Assembly (NCBI GenBank): GCA_009746045.1 | Contig: RPFO01000310.1 | Location: 2,244,642-2,308,641 of the forward strand | From: Mesostigma viride | Lineage: Eukaryota; Streptophyta; Mesostigmatophyceae; Mesostigmatales; Mesostigmataceae | Reading direction: 5' to 3' | DNA length: 64,000 bases | In this document: one piece after another, positions 35,051 through 46,010 of the stretch | Layout: each line of letters opens with the position of its first letter | Position numbering within the stretch: the first letter of the stretch is position 1 | The notes under the pieces: model-generated | Seen by the model: the letters and a program-made list of their open reading frames with translations, nothing else | Database searches by the model: none | Told to the model about the DNA's origin: nothing | Made by a program: the position numbers and the translations under genes

Positions 35051-35967
35051 TACTGCTATTTTTTTAAGGAGACAACCAGTGCAAGCCCTATATGAGACGA
35101 CGAGGGCACACGATATCACGCCCATTGTGGTAGCATTGTTGGAGCTCAGAAACCTAAACAGGGCGGCAAGCCAAGGAGTTTTTGCAGCAACTGGCTATGT
35201 CCTGCAAGCTTTAGCATTAGATATGCCCTATCATTACTCGTTGCGTTCTATGCCGTATTGTCTTCAGTCATTATACTATTGTATGCAGCAGCTAGCTGCT
35301 TATAATAATGATATGCAGCAGATGTCCAAGACATAAGAAGCCCGCTGTGGTGGCACTCTAGCTAGTGGTGGGACCCTGGACGGTTCAGAGTTGACAGAGG
35401 GCGGCGGGCCAAGGAAAACCACGCCACAATGGGGTCGTTGGCCGCATGTGTCACATTTGGGGACAATATATGCAGCCGGCTAGCACGGCTACAGCAGTCA
35501 TTCCAGACGTGCAATTATTAATGAGCCCTTTTGTGGTGCAGTACGCACGGCTTGGCAAGGCAGCCACTCTTTTTAGTTTTAGTTCCGTGAGACAAGTGTT
35601 GGTTGGATTGCGTGCTTACCGTCCTGACGGGGAGATGGACTCTTCGTGGACCAAATTATGTTGGACCTGCGATATCATTCGTATAGCAGAATTTTTTTGT
35701 GTGTGTGCTTGTAAGCTATTTGCATAAGCCAGCCATGCATTCTTAGCCAGCATATATGCAGGCTTGCCTCGCTGATATATGCCGGCTCTTCTCTCAATGG
35801 AGTAGTGGCTGCTTGATTATGGTGGGGGTCGGCCTGGTCTTGGAAACCGGGAGGAACAGAAGCCATTTAAGTACATGGTGGCACTTCTCTGGCGAGCTGG
35901 ATGTAGAACTGGGCGCGTGCATGGAATTCAGTTGATTGCATTAAGTGAGACAACTATTCCTGGACGC
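35051..35967. other. Intergenic
   Basis: No gene recognised. The phrase GCCAAGGAGTTTTTGCAG of the preceding gene's 3' end recurs at about 35170, suggesting a small duplication of its 3' end. No TGTAA signal was found close to the stop at 35050. Confidence 0.35.
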
Positions 35968-35977
35968 ATGGGCCCGT

Positions 35978-36315
35978 CTAGGCCTCTCCGTGATTTGGAA
36001 GAAGATGATGGACAAGGCCAAGTGGGCTCATAGAGGAGGCCAAGTGGGGTCATAGAGGACAACGAGCCCCCCCCTGTGGGGAAGCGCCCGCGTGTGCAAA
36101 CCCGCGGGAGGCACGCCAGACAGCTCCCCTAGGGTAGCGTGATGCTGTTTAGATAGATGTTTGTAGTTAGTGATGCTGTTAGATAGATGTTGTAGGTAGC
36201 TGATGTAGATAGATTAGACCGGTAGGACTGTTTGCACCCATCCATCCATCCATCGCCGGGGTTAATGCTCCGTGACTCCCCAACGGGAGCACGAGTCTAA
36301 CTAATTAATTAATTA
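35978..36315 (+). mobile_element. Short non-autonomous retroposon (338 bp)
   Basis: Flanked by a 10-bp duplication ATGGGCCCGT (35968-35977 and 36316-36325). Its head (CTCTCCGTGATTTGGAA-AAG) is shared with the LINE fragment at 17610. Its tail has GCTCCGTGACTCCCCAACGG, then GAGCACG, then a TTAA repeat, as in the element at 55045. It contains an ATCC microsatellite (36239-36253). No ORF. It is probably mobilised by the LINE family found throughout this region. Confidence 0.75.
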
Positions 36316-36351
36316 ATGGGCCCGTGGGGCGTTTGGCAGTCAGGATTTACA

Positions 36352-37537
36352 GTATTAAATTAAATTAAATTATAACATGACTCCGTTGGGAGATCATGTA
36401 GCACATATTCCCTTGCTGGATGGATGGAGGTGGGCGAAGCCGCGTAATCGAACTATCCTAACTCTAAGCAAATCTATCTAGAAAAACCCTAACTACTCTA
36501 CTCAGCAAAGCGCCCCTTCCTCTTGGCGGGGGGGGGGCTTGCCCACAGGGGCTGGCGTGTGAGCCTGGACAATCGTCTTCCACCTCTTCTTGTTCTGCAT
36601 AGCAGTCCAAGCAAGAGAGAGGGAGTGAATGCGATGTTCAAACGGGGCTGGGACCACAAGGTCGGCCAGCAACTGCTGTGGATAGGTCATGGCATGTTTA
36701 CCCGCATCTTTCTAGGAATGTCCTTGGGGCCAGGCCAGGTCAGGATATGCCGCCCTGGCTGGCCAAGCCGCTGGGGGCCGGCCAGACCGAGAGCGGTGTC
36801 TACCTGACTGGTGTGAGCAAGATGTCCTACGAATGCCATCCTACGCTGTCTAATCTCGTCCGAAATACGAGGCATACCCTGATACAAAGACTCTTATGAC
36901 CTATGCGTGGAACCCCCTACATTCAGGACCTGTCGGAGCATCCTATAAACCGTGCCGTCCAGCCGGGCGGCCAGCGTGTCCGTTAGCGTCCATGCCTCGG
37001 CGCCATACGTGAGCACCGTGATAACCAGGACCTTGAAGAGCATGCGCTTGCGGTGCTCGCCCAGGGCCTTCGAGTGCCAGTAGGTTTTGAGCGAACGATG
37101 CCTAGCCCAGGCCAGGCCGATGCGGATGTCCACATCGTCAGCGGTGTCGGGGAGCATGCTCCCCAGCAGTTTGAAGCGATCACGGAACGGGGACCTCCGT
37201 CCTGGGCATCTAGCAGCCGCGGCAGCGGCGGGCGACTGGTAGCCCCAATCACCATCGCCTCAGTTTTGATGCTAATCTCCAACCCCACCGCCTGTGCCTC
37301 CAAGCCCAGACAGTCCAGCCAGGTCTGAATGTGCTCGGGGCGCTCGATGAGGGTGGTATCATCCGCATAAATCAGGTCGGACAGGCGGTAGCCAGGGCCA
37401 CCGCGCCGCCATATTTGAGCTCGTTAAGGATGTCCAAGCCGGGCTCGAACCCCTTAAGAGCAGTATAGAGCGCGCACGTGCCCGGCGCATGACGTGATCC
37501 ACGACAATAATGAACAGATATGGGGACAGGACACAAC
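36352..37537 (-). mobile_element. LINE fragment, 3' part, minus strand
   Basis: The pentanucleotide tail (AATTTAATTT type, 36352-36372) marks the 3' end. Reading leftward to it the minus strand encodes ERPEHIQTWLDCLGLEAQAV, LTYGAEAWTLTDTLAARLDG, FVGHLAHTSQVDTALGLAG and a C-terminal basic stretch, in several frames. The coding continues across the chromovirus 2 insertion at 37538-46010, so this and 46011-47602 are one broken copy. Confidence 0.85.
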
Positions 37538-38273
37538 TTTAACACGTATGGCTATTTAGAATAGCGCCTTAATGATTGAGAATGAATGCGAAAGACCTTT
37601 GACTTCCTATGCGTCACAGCGCACGATGGTGGCTTAAGAATACTTGTCACACAATACGAATAAGCTCAAACCCGGAAAACCGGTTTCGTATATTACAATG
37701 TCACCACACAGATTAAAACACTCAATGCGGGAAGACTTACACCCAGTAGGCGAGGGATTCACACTCGAGCCCACAGGAGATTTACACTCCAGGATTAAGC
37801 GATGGTAAATAATCTGTAGAGCAACGTGGTAAATTACGATACAAGGTCCGGATCGCTGGCATAGCTCGTGCCTTCCTATTTTGTCCCTTCGTCCCCGTTG
37901 GTGGCTGCGCCTGGCGCTGCCAACCAGGCATGACGTGAGGTCCGCGGGGACGGGCTTCTCGAACCGTCTAGAACACATTAAAGACCAGTACGGCTAGAGG
38001 CCTCTCCTGAAAATATCCAAATGTCCGTAGGTACCATCATAACGCATGTGCAGTGCCACTTGGCTGTCCCGTAACTCCCGTTCAGGCGCTAGGTCTGCCT
38101 ACGGCGCAAAGGCCAAGTTCGTCAGCAAAACTTCTACACTTACTTCCACACGGATTGCCTCGGCTGCCAACTATACTATGGCCTCGGCACTGGCGCCGGA
38201 TTACGGTCGGCGCCGATCGACCGGGACGGATAATTTATATTTACCACAAATGGCATGTTGCATCCGTGCAACA
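37538..38273 (-). repeat. 3' LTR of chromovirus 2
   Basis: 736 bp, near-identical to 45271-46010; the differences are a few substitutions and a 4-bp indel (TATACTATGG versus TATACTCAGTATGG). Confidence 0.95.
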
Positions 38274-38826
38274 CACCTCCCCCCCCAACAAAAGAGGCGG
38301 CTACTCCTGTAGCCGGGACTTATAAATGACTGTATACATGGTCACTGTTCCCTTCCAGGGCACGCATCGATCGTGCCAATTGTCACCGTCCGTTGGCGAT
38401 GGTTTACGGCGCCGGGCGGTAAGGGCTCGGGCGGTGACCCCCACGAGCGGAGCCCCCACGGCCATGCCCGCGCAGAGGTGCGGCCGGGCGTTGACGCCGG
38501 TGGACACGCTCAGCCGGCGCGGCCTCAGCCGGCTCGGGAAGAGGCAGGCCATTGGCCTGGACTAGGGCGGGCTGGAAGGTGAGTTGCCGCTCGCCGGCGC
38601 GTGCATCATGGCGTTTGGCCAGGTTGACATCCCGCAGCGCCTCCAGTGGGAAAACGCTCAAGAAGGCGGCGAGGAACTTGTGTCGGGTGAGGGACACCGA
38701 ACCTCCTGTCCAAACGATACCGCACCGAATAACTCGCCCATGGACCCCTGGGGCGGGGCGGCCTGCATCAAGGCTGCCAATGCACATGCAAGGAGCATTA
38801 CGCAAAAGGTAGGAGAAGGGCCGGAA

Positions 38827-40485
38827 TTATGCCAACCCTGCCCGGGCTTTATACTCCTGTAGCAAGCGTGCACAGCCCGTGAGTCCAGCCTCAGCTACCC
38901 ATGAGTGCTCTAGCTCTGTTTGGGAGAACTTCCACTTAAGGAGGTACTCGCGGCGGCGGCCTCGATTGCGGTGGGCTACAATGTCCTCGACCTCATCCTC
39001 GGGCTCGCCCGTCTCGGGGTTGAACTCCAAGGGGGCGGGTGCCATGACACGACCTGGGAAGGTGCTCTTGCGGTAAAGCTTCAGCTGGTCAACGTGGAAA
39101 ACATTGGACTTCAGCTGCCACGAGTCCGGGATGGCGACAGACACCATCACCTCATTGAACACCTTCTCCACCAGATACGGTCCAAGGAATAAGGGGCGGA
39201 GCTTGACCTTCAGGCTGTCCTCGAACTTGTGCGAGAAGCGGCCTTGGTGGGGGCCCTCAATTAAAACCAAGTCACCTGCTTCGATTGCAGGGGTGCGCCT
39301 GTCCAGGGTACTTTGGACTCGCGCCATGTACTTGGCACGCGCCTGACGTAGGCCACTTATGGCGCTGGAATGAGCTTGCACCATCCGTTGTACCAGCTCC
39401 CGCGCCCCTGCGACTGTGGAGCGTAGCTCCGTTGTCGTGGTGATGGCTGGGGCGGTCAAGAGATCGGTGGGGGTAAGGGGATGCCTGCCTGTATCAAGAA
39501 AGAACGGGGTATACCCGTGGGCAGAATGGGGGGCATTATTGAGTGAAAACTCAATGAATCCCAGCACTTCGTCCCAATTCCTCCCGTCTCGATCCAGGTA
39601 GTGCCGCAGTGCCTCTTCCACCACCCGATTCACTCTCTCCACCATGTGAGAAGAGCTACTGTGATAGGCCGTACCCATAGACAACTTAGTCCCGACGACC
39701 TGAAAAAATGAGGTCCAAAATTTCGACGTGAACAGCTTGTCCTTGTCGGTGATAAATTGTCGGGGCATGCCATGGAGCCGGAACACATTGTTTAGGAACA
39801 AGTGGGCACACTCTTCCGCCGTCAGGGTGGCCTTGCAGGGGATTAAATGGCATCTCCGCGTGAGCCGGTCCACCACTACCAGGATCTGAGCATTGCCCGC
39901 CTTGGTCTCTGGCAAGGGCCCAATGAAATCCATCATCACCGAGTCCCAAGGGAACATGGGGTCTGGAATTTCCTTTGGAACGCCCTGTTTGCCCGTATTC
40001 CGTGGCTTCATGTGCTGGCAGCTGTCACAGGTACTGACATACTCCCGCACATCCCGAGCCATCTTAGGCCAATAGTAGGACCTCCGGGCCCTCGCTAACA
40101 GCCTGTCCTGGCCTTGGTGTCCCCCCAAGACGGAGTCATGTAACTCAAATAATACCTCAGCGCGGCATATTTGGGGGACATACAAGCGCCATGAGTCTTG
40201 ACGGGCCGCCTGGCCACTGACATTCACGTAAAGGAACCCGTTTTGAAACTTGGCTGGGTAGCCGTCCATGCTCTGAGGGCGGGCAGCTATGGCTTCATTT
40301 GCCTTACCCTCAGTGACCGTGAAGCGCGAGATGAGGCGCTCTAGGTCCGAGCTGATGACGACCGTTGTTGCAGTATTTGCCAACGTGAATGCCTCTCCAA
40401 CGGGCTGCATTGGAGGGTAGACTCCTGTCGCCGGCACCATATGGCTGTACGGGGCCGAAGTCCTTCCCCCCCTGCGGCTGCGCAC
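38827..40485 (-). CDS. pol: Chromovirus 2 Pol, integrase and chromodomain part
   Basis: The frame after a single-base shift at the C7 run (40466-40472, G7 on the element strand). It encodes a spacer with RLISRFTVTEGKANEAIAAR, the integrase HHCC finger (ELHDSVLGGHQGQDRLLARA, CDSCQHMKPRNTG), the catalytic triad (MMDFIGPL, FITDKDKLF, HMVERVNRVVEEAL), and the GPxF-type tail (KLRPLFLGPYLVEKVFNEV). A chromodomain follows (VEDIVAHRNRGRRREYLLKW, then SWVAEAGL). Integrase inserts the cDNA, and the chromodomain binds modified histone H3. All catalytic residues look intact in this half. Confidence 0.9.
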   Translation of the reverse strand: MRSRRGGRTSAPYSHMVPATGVYPPMQPVGEAFTLANTATTVVISSDLERLISRFTVTEGKANEAIAARPQSMDGYPAKFQNGFLYVNVSGQAARQDSWRLYVPQICRAEVLFELHDSVLGGHQGQDRLLARARRSYYWPKMARDVREYVSTCDSCQHMKPRNTGKQGVPKEIPDPMFPWDSVMMDFIGPLPETKAGNAQILVVVDRLTRRCHLIPCKATLTAEECAHLFLNNVFRLHGMPRQFITDKDKLFTSKFWTSFFQVVGTKLSMGTAYHSSSSHMVERVNRVVEEALRHYLDRDGRNWDEVLGFIEFSLNNAPHSAHGYTPFFLDTGRHPLTPTDLLTAPAITTTTELRSTVAGARELVQRMVQAHSSAISGLRQARAKYMARVQSTLDRRTPAIEAGDLVLIEGPHQGRFSHKFEDSLKVKLRPLFLGPYLVEKVFNEVMVSVAIPDSWQLKSNVFHVDQLKLYRKSTFPGRVMAPAPLEFNPETGEPEDEVEDIVAHRNRGRRREYLLKWKFSQTELEHSWVAEAGLTGCARLLQEYKARAGLA

Positions 40486-42866
40486 GTGCCCTCACGTGCA
40501 GGGGTGCTGCCGGCGAGGCGCACGGAATGGTCAACAGTGTCAACCTCCGCGGTTGTGGCGCCACAGAAGAGGAAGGGGCTCATCGGGTCGCTCAAGCGGT
40601 CGCCAAAGGGGGCGACGGGACCATGGGAGGGGATCAACGTCGTGGCCAAAACGTCAAGATCCTCATAAAACCAATAGTCGGGGCGACGCGACAGGGCGTC
40701 AGGGACCGTGTTGTCAAGGCCCTTGACATATTCGATCTTGAACGGACCGAACTGTGCCAAATATTCAAGCCAACGGGCTTGGCGTGGCGTAAGCGTGGGC
40801 TGCGTCAACAAGTGCGTGAGGGGCCGATGGTCGGTCTGGATGATCAAGCGGTACGGGTCCGCAGGGTCGGGTTCGGCCATGGCCACGTTGAACTGAGCAC
40901 CCAGAAGATGGTGCCGCCAAGTATGGCAACAGTACACCACGGCCAACAACTCTTGCTGATGGACCGGGTAATTTCTTTCGGCCGGGATCATCGTCCGGGA
41001 GATATACTCGACCGGTTGGAGACCGAGACCATGGTCTTGGAGCAGCACACCGCCAATAGCAACCTTGCTAGAATCGCTATTGACCACGAATGGCTTGGTG
41101 GGATCCGGAAGGATGAGGACAGGCGCAGTGGCGAGCCTGGCCTTCAGCAGGTCAAAGGCCTGTTGACACAGGCCTGACCATTCCCACGGTACGTCCTTCT
41201 TGAGGAGGTGAGTAAGCGGGGCCGCAATGGTCGCGAAACGCGGGATGAAGCGGCGATAATACGATACCAAGCCCAAGAAGCTGCGCAAGGCGCGAACATT
41301 CGCGGGAACAGGCCACTGTTGGACGGCGGCGACCTTATCGGGGTCCGTGGACACGCCCTTGTCCGAGAGAATGTGGCCTAGAAAGGGGACGCTGCGGCCT
41401 GATTCTACCTTGCTGCGGCGGGCGGACAGTTTATTATCCGCCATGATCTGCAGAACCGCGGCAACATCCTCCAAGTGCTCCTCGAACGTGCGAGAGAAAA
41501 TGAGGATGTCATCCAAGTAGATGGCCACGCAGGTGCGTTTGTACGGCTGCGTCCCCGGGTCCCACGGGATAGTCGGGTCGCGCAGGTCTGCCGAGACCTG
41601 GGGCAGCCGACTAGTGCCCATCACCGACCTAAAGAGGTGGTTCATGAGCATCTGAAAAGAGGCAGGGCTGTTACACAAGCCCATGGCCGCCACGCGGAAT
41701 TGGTAATGGCCAAAAGGCGTGGCAAAGGCTGTTTTATGGCAATCTTCGGGGGCGATCCGAAGTTGCCAAAAACCGTCTGCACAATCGAGCACCGTAAAGT
41801 ACTTTGCGCCCTCCACCTTATTAAATATATCATCGATGCGGGGGAGGGGATACTTGGACTTCACGGTGATCGCATTGAGTTTGCGATAATCCGTAACCAG
41901 ACGCCACTTCCCATTGGGTTTGGGCACCAGCAACACGCCCGCGCTGTAAGGGCTATTGCTGGGCTCGATCAAGCCGGCCTCCAACAAGCCGACCAAGATC
42001 TTCTTGAGCTCTGCCAACTCCACGGGCCCCATGCGAAAAATGGGTGAGGTGGTAGGTGGGTGCCCCTCCTGCAAATGAATGCGGTGGAGCACCGGTCTGG
42101 CCGGGGGAAACGTAGGTGTTTTCTCCTCAAACACGGCTGAATACTGATCGAGCACTGCGTTGAGTCGTTTCACCTCGTCTTCCGACAAGTCCATGCCAAG
42201 CGAGTTTAACGAAACTCCAGCCTGTGCATGCTGGGCGCTGGGCCCGCGCGCGTGGGCAAGGGCGTCCAGACGAATGGAGTAAACGGGAGGAGGCTGTCGG
42301 GCTCTCATCATCCGCTTGAACTCCCTTTTGGACATGAGAATGTCCGCAAGGCGACGACGGTCACTCTTGAGGGCAGGCGTGTCATCGGTGATGGTCATGC
42401 CGTTGGCCGCATACTGCCGCTCAGGTAACCAGAATGACCCATCTGGGAAGTGGGTAACCATGGTACCAAAAGAGACGGTCACCTTGGATATGTGCAGCCA
42501 GTCAATCCCTAGGATGATATCAGCCGCTTGTAAGGGAATGACCGTGGCGCGAATGGGCACGCTGGTGCCTTGTACGATAGGGGCCAAGTCCGCATAGCCC
42601 GGGGATGGCTGAGTGTAGCCATCCGAGTATCGCACGCGCCGAGCAATGGTATGGGGAGTCGGGGTTACTCCCAGGCGCTGCACTATGGCCTCACTGATGA
42701 AGGTGGTAGCCGCACCACTGTCAATGAGGACCTTGATGCCCTCCAAACAACGCCCAGAGCCCTGGGGGTCTGGTAGGCTTCCAGTGAAGAGGAGTAGTTG
42801 CCGCGGGCCTTCGCTAGGCTCCGCTTGCCATTCCTGGGTCTCTGTCACCACATTACATGGTAACAA
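40341..42866 (-). CDS. pol: Chromovirus 2 Pol, protease-RT-RNase H part
   Basis: About 840 residues before it leaves frame at the G7 run near 40466. The frame is open through the end of gag, and no ATG starts it (the first codon reported here is TTG), suggesting translation by frameshifting from gag. Aspartic protease LIDSGAATTFIS; RT blocks LVPKPNGKWRLVTDYRKLNA, FTVLDCADGFWQLRIAPEDC and YLDDILIF; RNase H VNSDSSKVAIGGVLLQD and ELLAVVYCCHTWRHHLLGAQ. This region is uninterrupted, unlike that of element 1. Confidence 0.9.
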   Translation of the reverse strand: MLPCNVVTETQEWQAEPSEGPRQLLLFTGSLPDPQGSGRCLEGIKVLIDSGAATTFISEAIVQRLGVTPTPHTIARRVRYSDGYTQPSPGYADLAPIVQGTSVPIRATVIPLQAADIILGIDWLHISKVTVSFGTMVTHFPDGSFWLPERQYAANGMTITDDTPALKSDRRRLADILMSKREFKRMMRARQPPPVYSIRLDALAHARGPSAQHAQAGVSLNSLGMDLSEDEVKRLNAVLDQYSAVFEEKTPTFPPARPVLHRIHLQEGHPPTTSPIFRMGPVELAELKKILVGLLEAGLIEPSNSPYSAGVLLVPKPNGKWRLVTDYRKLNAITVKSKYPLPRIDDIFNKVEGAKYFTVLDCADGFWQLRIAPEDCHKTAFATPFGHYQFRVAAMGLCNSPASFQMLMNHLFRSVMGTSRLPQVSADLRDPTIPWDPGTQPYKRTCVAIYLDDILIFSRTFEEHLEDVAAVLQIMADNKLSARRSKVESGRSVPFLGHILSDKGVSTDPDKVAAVQQWPVPANVRALRSFLGLVSYYRRFIPRFATIAAPLTHLLKKDVPWEWSGLCQQAFDLLKARLATAPVLILPDPTKPFVVNSDSSKVAIGGVLLQDHGLGLQPVEYISRTMIPAERNYPVHQQELLAVVYCCHTWRHHLLGAQFNVAMAEPDPADPYRLIIQTDHRPLTHLLTQPTLTPRQARWLEYLAQFGPFKIEYVKGLDNTVPDALSRRPDYWFYEDLDVLATTLIPSHGPVAPFGDRLSDPMSPFLFCGATTAEVDTVDHSVRLAGSTPAREGTCAAAGGEGLRPRTAIWCRRQESTLQCSPLERHSRWQILQQRSSSART

Positions 42867-42925
42867 AACTTGGGCGACTTGTGCATGGCCGGGTAAGGTG
42901 TCGCCCGGAGTGCCCTCCCGGCCTC

Positions 42926-44800
42926 TCAGTCCAACGCCTCTCCTGCAGGCCCCTCGTCCACCGGTGTGCCTCGCAGGTGGCCGGATGCGGCCGCGGAAGA
43001 GCCATCATCAGGCTCGGCCGCGTCTGCGGCATCCAGTTGGTTGAGGGCATGCCCAGCTTGCTGGTAGGAGCTTGGGGGCGCCTTGGGTTGTTGGTACAGC
43101 CGGGGCTGTTGGCGCGCTTGTTGCAAGCGTCGGGCACGCTCACCCGCACTGGGAGCTGTGCGCATATTTCGCGCCGGTGGTGGCCTCGAGGCCATTTGCG
43201 GGGAGGCCGCTTGGAAATTGTTGCGTTGCACAGGCGGGGCCTGGTCCAGCGGAGGGAGATCAGGGCACTCACGTTTGATGTGCCCCACGCGGTTGCAGTG
43301 GTAGCACTGAATCCGGGAAGTGTCCAAGGCATTAATGTCCAGGACCTCGCACTGTAGCTCATCCACCCACACGGGGGCGAATCCCAGCTCATTGAGTTCC
43401 AGTGCATTCACGCGGGGTTTTGGGGTCCGCTGCACCAAGGGAGCTATCTCCGCTAGGTAGGTCTTGATGTCCTGCAGGTTCCATTGAGCCCAGGAGAGGT
43501 GGGCGAATTTCCGCTTCACCTCATCCCGGAATTCGGGTTGCAAGCCCTCATAGAACCTTGCCAAGGCTTCTGGGCCCATCAGGTCATCAACCCGCCCAGC
43601 TAGAAGCTCGAACTTGGTCATATATTCCCGATAGCTCAGGTTCCCCTGCTTGAACGCCCCAAAAGCCTCCCGGTCCAGCTTGTCTTGGTCGGGTGGCAGG
43701 TACTTGGCCCGTGCTCGCCGAAATAATTCAGCCAAGCTGCTGGGGAAGCCATTGGCCAGGGCGCTTTCGCAATGGAGAGCTTGTCTCACATCGGGAGCCA
43801 GTGCCTCGCTGGACACCAGCTTGACCTTGATATCCTCGTCCAAGAGCTTGCGATTGTATGTCTCCCAGATGTCGATCTTCTGAGACACTGCAATCTCCCA
43901 AGCCTCAAACTCTTGGTACGAGCAGTCGGGTTTAAACTTGGGAATATCCGACAGCTTGGGCAACGGTGGTAGTCGCCCTGCATTGTGAGTATCATCGTCA
44001 TGATGGCCCATGATACTCGCGGGTCTCCCGGGCCCGGCCACACCTTGCGAGGTGTGCCCACGCGGGTAACCTGCCGGGGGGCTGCACTCATCCTCACCCG
44101 GGTGCTCATACCCATGTGGGTAGTGGGCGCGGCTTGCATAATGATGGGCGGCGGTGGCCGCTGGGTGCTGCGCTCGTGGGTCACCCGGAGCCAGGCGGTC
44201 GTATGCTGAGTTGGGGAGGGGAATCGCCTCCCCTGCGACCCCGAAGGAAGACCGACCGGTCCGTGCGGTGCCCTGGCCCTGCCCAGCCATATTTGGCGAG
44301 GCATGGCCGAAGGGGCTAGCCCCAAGGGGTCCAGGCGCATGATAGGACGCCCGATTCGCAGCGCGGCGAGACCGCGATCGGCTATCATACAAGGGTGGCG
44401 CCGGGGCGCTGCTGGGCCAAGTGGCCAATGTAGGTTGCGGCAGCACCGTAGGCAGGGCCCCACTCCTACCGTAGTGCAGGGTAACATTATTCCCCTGCGC
44501 CCCCGCGCCGGCTCCTACACCAAGGGCCGGACCCGCCGACAATCCCGCGATGGATGTTCCACTTGGTGGTCCATTAAGGGGATTCACTACAGGGCTACCA
44601 GGTGGTGCACCGGCAGCCGCCGAGGAATTCCCTCCCAAACGTGGGGTTTGTGCTGGGGATGACCCCCTAGAGCCACGCTCACTACTCGGGCGTGAGTGAT
44701 TTTGGGTAGCTCTCTCTGCCGCCTCGAGTGCTGCCACGAGGGAAGGGGCAGGAGAGAAGCGATGGGCCTCTCGTCGCCCTCGCTCAATACCGTCAGCCAT
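42926..44800 (-). CDS. gag: Chromovirus 2 Gag
   Basis: 624 residues from the ATG at 44798-44800. Pro/Gly/Ala-rich N-terminal half; capsid-like region (about 300-450: FKQGNLSYREYMTKFELLAG, ARFYEGLQPEFRDEVKRKFA); CCHC zinc knuckle CYHCNRVGHIKREC near 505. The frame is intact. It stops at TGA just upstream of the pol frame. Confidence 0.9.
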   Translation of the reverse strand: MADGIERGRREAHRFSPAPSLVAALEAAERATQNHSRPSSERGSRGSSPAQTPRLGGNSSAAAGAPPGSPVVNPLNGPPSGTSIAGLSAGPALGVGAGAGAQGNNVTLHYGRSGALPTVLPQPTLATWPSSAPAPPLYDSRSRSRRAANRASYHAPGPLGASPFGHASPNMAGQGQGTARTGRSSFGVAGEAIPLPNSAYDRLAPGDPRAQHPAATAAHHYASRAHYPHGYEHPGEDECSPPAGYPRGHTSQGVAGPGRPASIMGHHDDDTHNAGRLPPLPKLSDIPKFKPDCSYQEFEAWEIAVSQKIDIWETYNRKLLDEDIKVKLVSSEALAPDVRQALHCESALANGFPSSLAELFRRARAKYLPPDQDKLDREAFGAFKQGNLSYREYMTKFELLAGRVDDLMGPEALARFYEGLQPEFRDEVKRKFAHLSWAQWNLQDIKTYLAEIAPLVQRTPKPRVNALELNELGFAPVWVDELQCEVLDINALDTSRIQCYHCNRVGHIKRECPDLPPLDQAPPVQRNNFQAASPQMASRPPPARNMRTAPSAGERARRLQQARQQPRLYQQPKAPPSSYQQAGHALNQLDAADAAEPDDGSSAAASGHLRGTPVDEGPAGEALD

Positions 44801-45270
44801 CGCGTGGTGGCTGGTAAAGTGTGAACAATGTGCCTCTAGTCACCTTGGCGGGATGACAAATTAAGCACAAAAATACGTCAATTAAAGGACGTGAGATATT
44901 ACTGCAGCTTGCCGGAGCTGACAGTATGTATCCCAGATATAGGGTGTGAGGCAATGGCCAAGACGCCAAACAATGCGTGAAATTGCAACCCACAAAGCGT
45001 TTCCGTTTAAAGCACGCAATATAAGGAGATTCGTTTCCGGACGAATCCCTTAGGTCAACCGGACAAGGCCAGGTTGGGGCATGCAAGAACCGCAATATGG
45101 GTAACGGGTATGGGCAGTTAGGATTGTGGGGATCCGACCCCCACAATGAATTACTGCAAGCGGAATTAGTAAGGGTTCCGGCCCTTATATAATTCCGTTG
45201 CTGATCCGGATCAGATTACAGAAAAACGGGACGGGATAGAGGCCACTAGGAAAGTTTCCTCCGAGTCCAG
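44801..45270 (-). other. Leader of chromovirus 2 between 5' LTR and gag
   Basis: Non-coding leader with the putative primer-binding site CTGGACTCGGAGG at its start (45270 downward). As in element 1, the TGG lies one base after the LTR. The matching tRNA was not identified. Confidence 0.6.
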
Positions 45271-46010
45271 TTTAACACGTATGGCTATTTAAAATAGCGC
45301 CTTAATGATTGAGAATGAATGCGAAAGACCTTTGACTTCCTATGCGTCACAGCGCACGATGGTGGCTTAAGAATACTTGTCACACAATACGAATAAGCTC
45401 AAACCCGGAAAACCGGTTTCGTATATTACAATGTTACCACACAGATTAAAACACTCAATGCGGGAAGACTTACACCCAGTAGGCGAGGGATTCACACTCG
45501 AGCCCACAGGAGATTTACACTCCAGGATTAAGCGATGGTAAATAATCTGTAGAGCAACGTGGTAAATTACGATACAAGGTCCGGATCGCTGGCATAGCTC
45601 GTGCCTTCCTATTTTGTCCCTTCGTCCCCGTTGGTGGCTGCGCCTGGCGCTGCCAACCAGGCATGACGTGAGGTCCGCGGGGACGGGCTTCTCGAACCGT
45701 CTAGAACACATTAAAGACCAGTACGGCTAGAGGCATCTCCTGAAAATATCCAAATGTCCGTAGGTACCATCATAACGCATGTGCAGTGCCACTTGGCTGT
45801 CCCGTAACTCCCGTTCAGGCGCTAGGTCTGCCTACGGCGCAAAGGCCAAGTTCGTCAGCAAATTTTCTACACTTACTTCCACACGGATTGCCTCGGCTGC
45901 CAACTATACTCAGTATGGCCTCGGCACTGGCGCCGGATTACGGTCGGCGCCGATCGACCGGGACGGATAATTTATATTTACCACAAACGGCATGTTGCAT
46001 CCGTGCAACA
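45271..46010 (-). repeat. 5' LTR of chromovirus 2
   Basis: 740 bp; see the 3' copy. On the element strand it begins TGTTGCACGG and should contain the element promoter. Confidence 0.95.

Larger units (their letters stand above)
37538..46010 (-). mobile_element. Chromovirus no. 2 (Ty3/gypsy), minus strand
   Basis: LTRs at 45271-46010 (5') and 37538-38273 (3') are nearly identical. The target duplication is ACAAC (37533-37537, 46011-46015). Taking out the element restores the LINE sequence GGACAGGACACAACCTTGCC, which is seen uninterrupted (reverse complement) at 54550. On the element strand the LTR starts TGTTGC and ends GTTAAA rather than CA. A purine tract (GGGGGGGAGGTG) precedes the 3' LTR, and CTGGACTCGGAGG follows the 5' LTR. 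It encodes gag and pol with a chromodomain. It is related to, but clearly distinct from, element 1. Confidence 0.95.
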
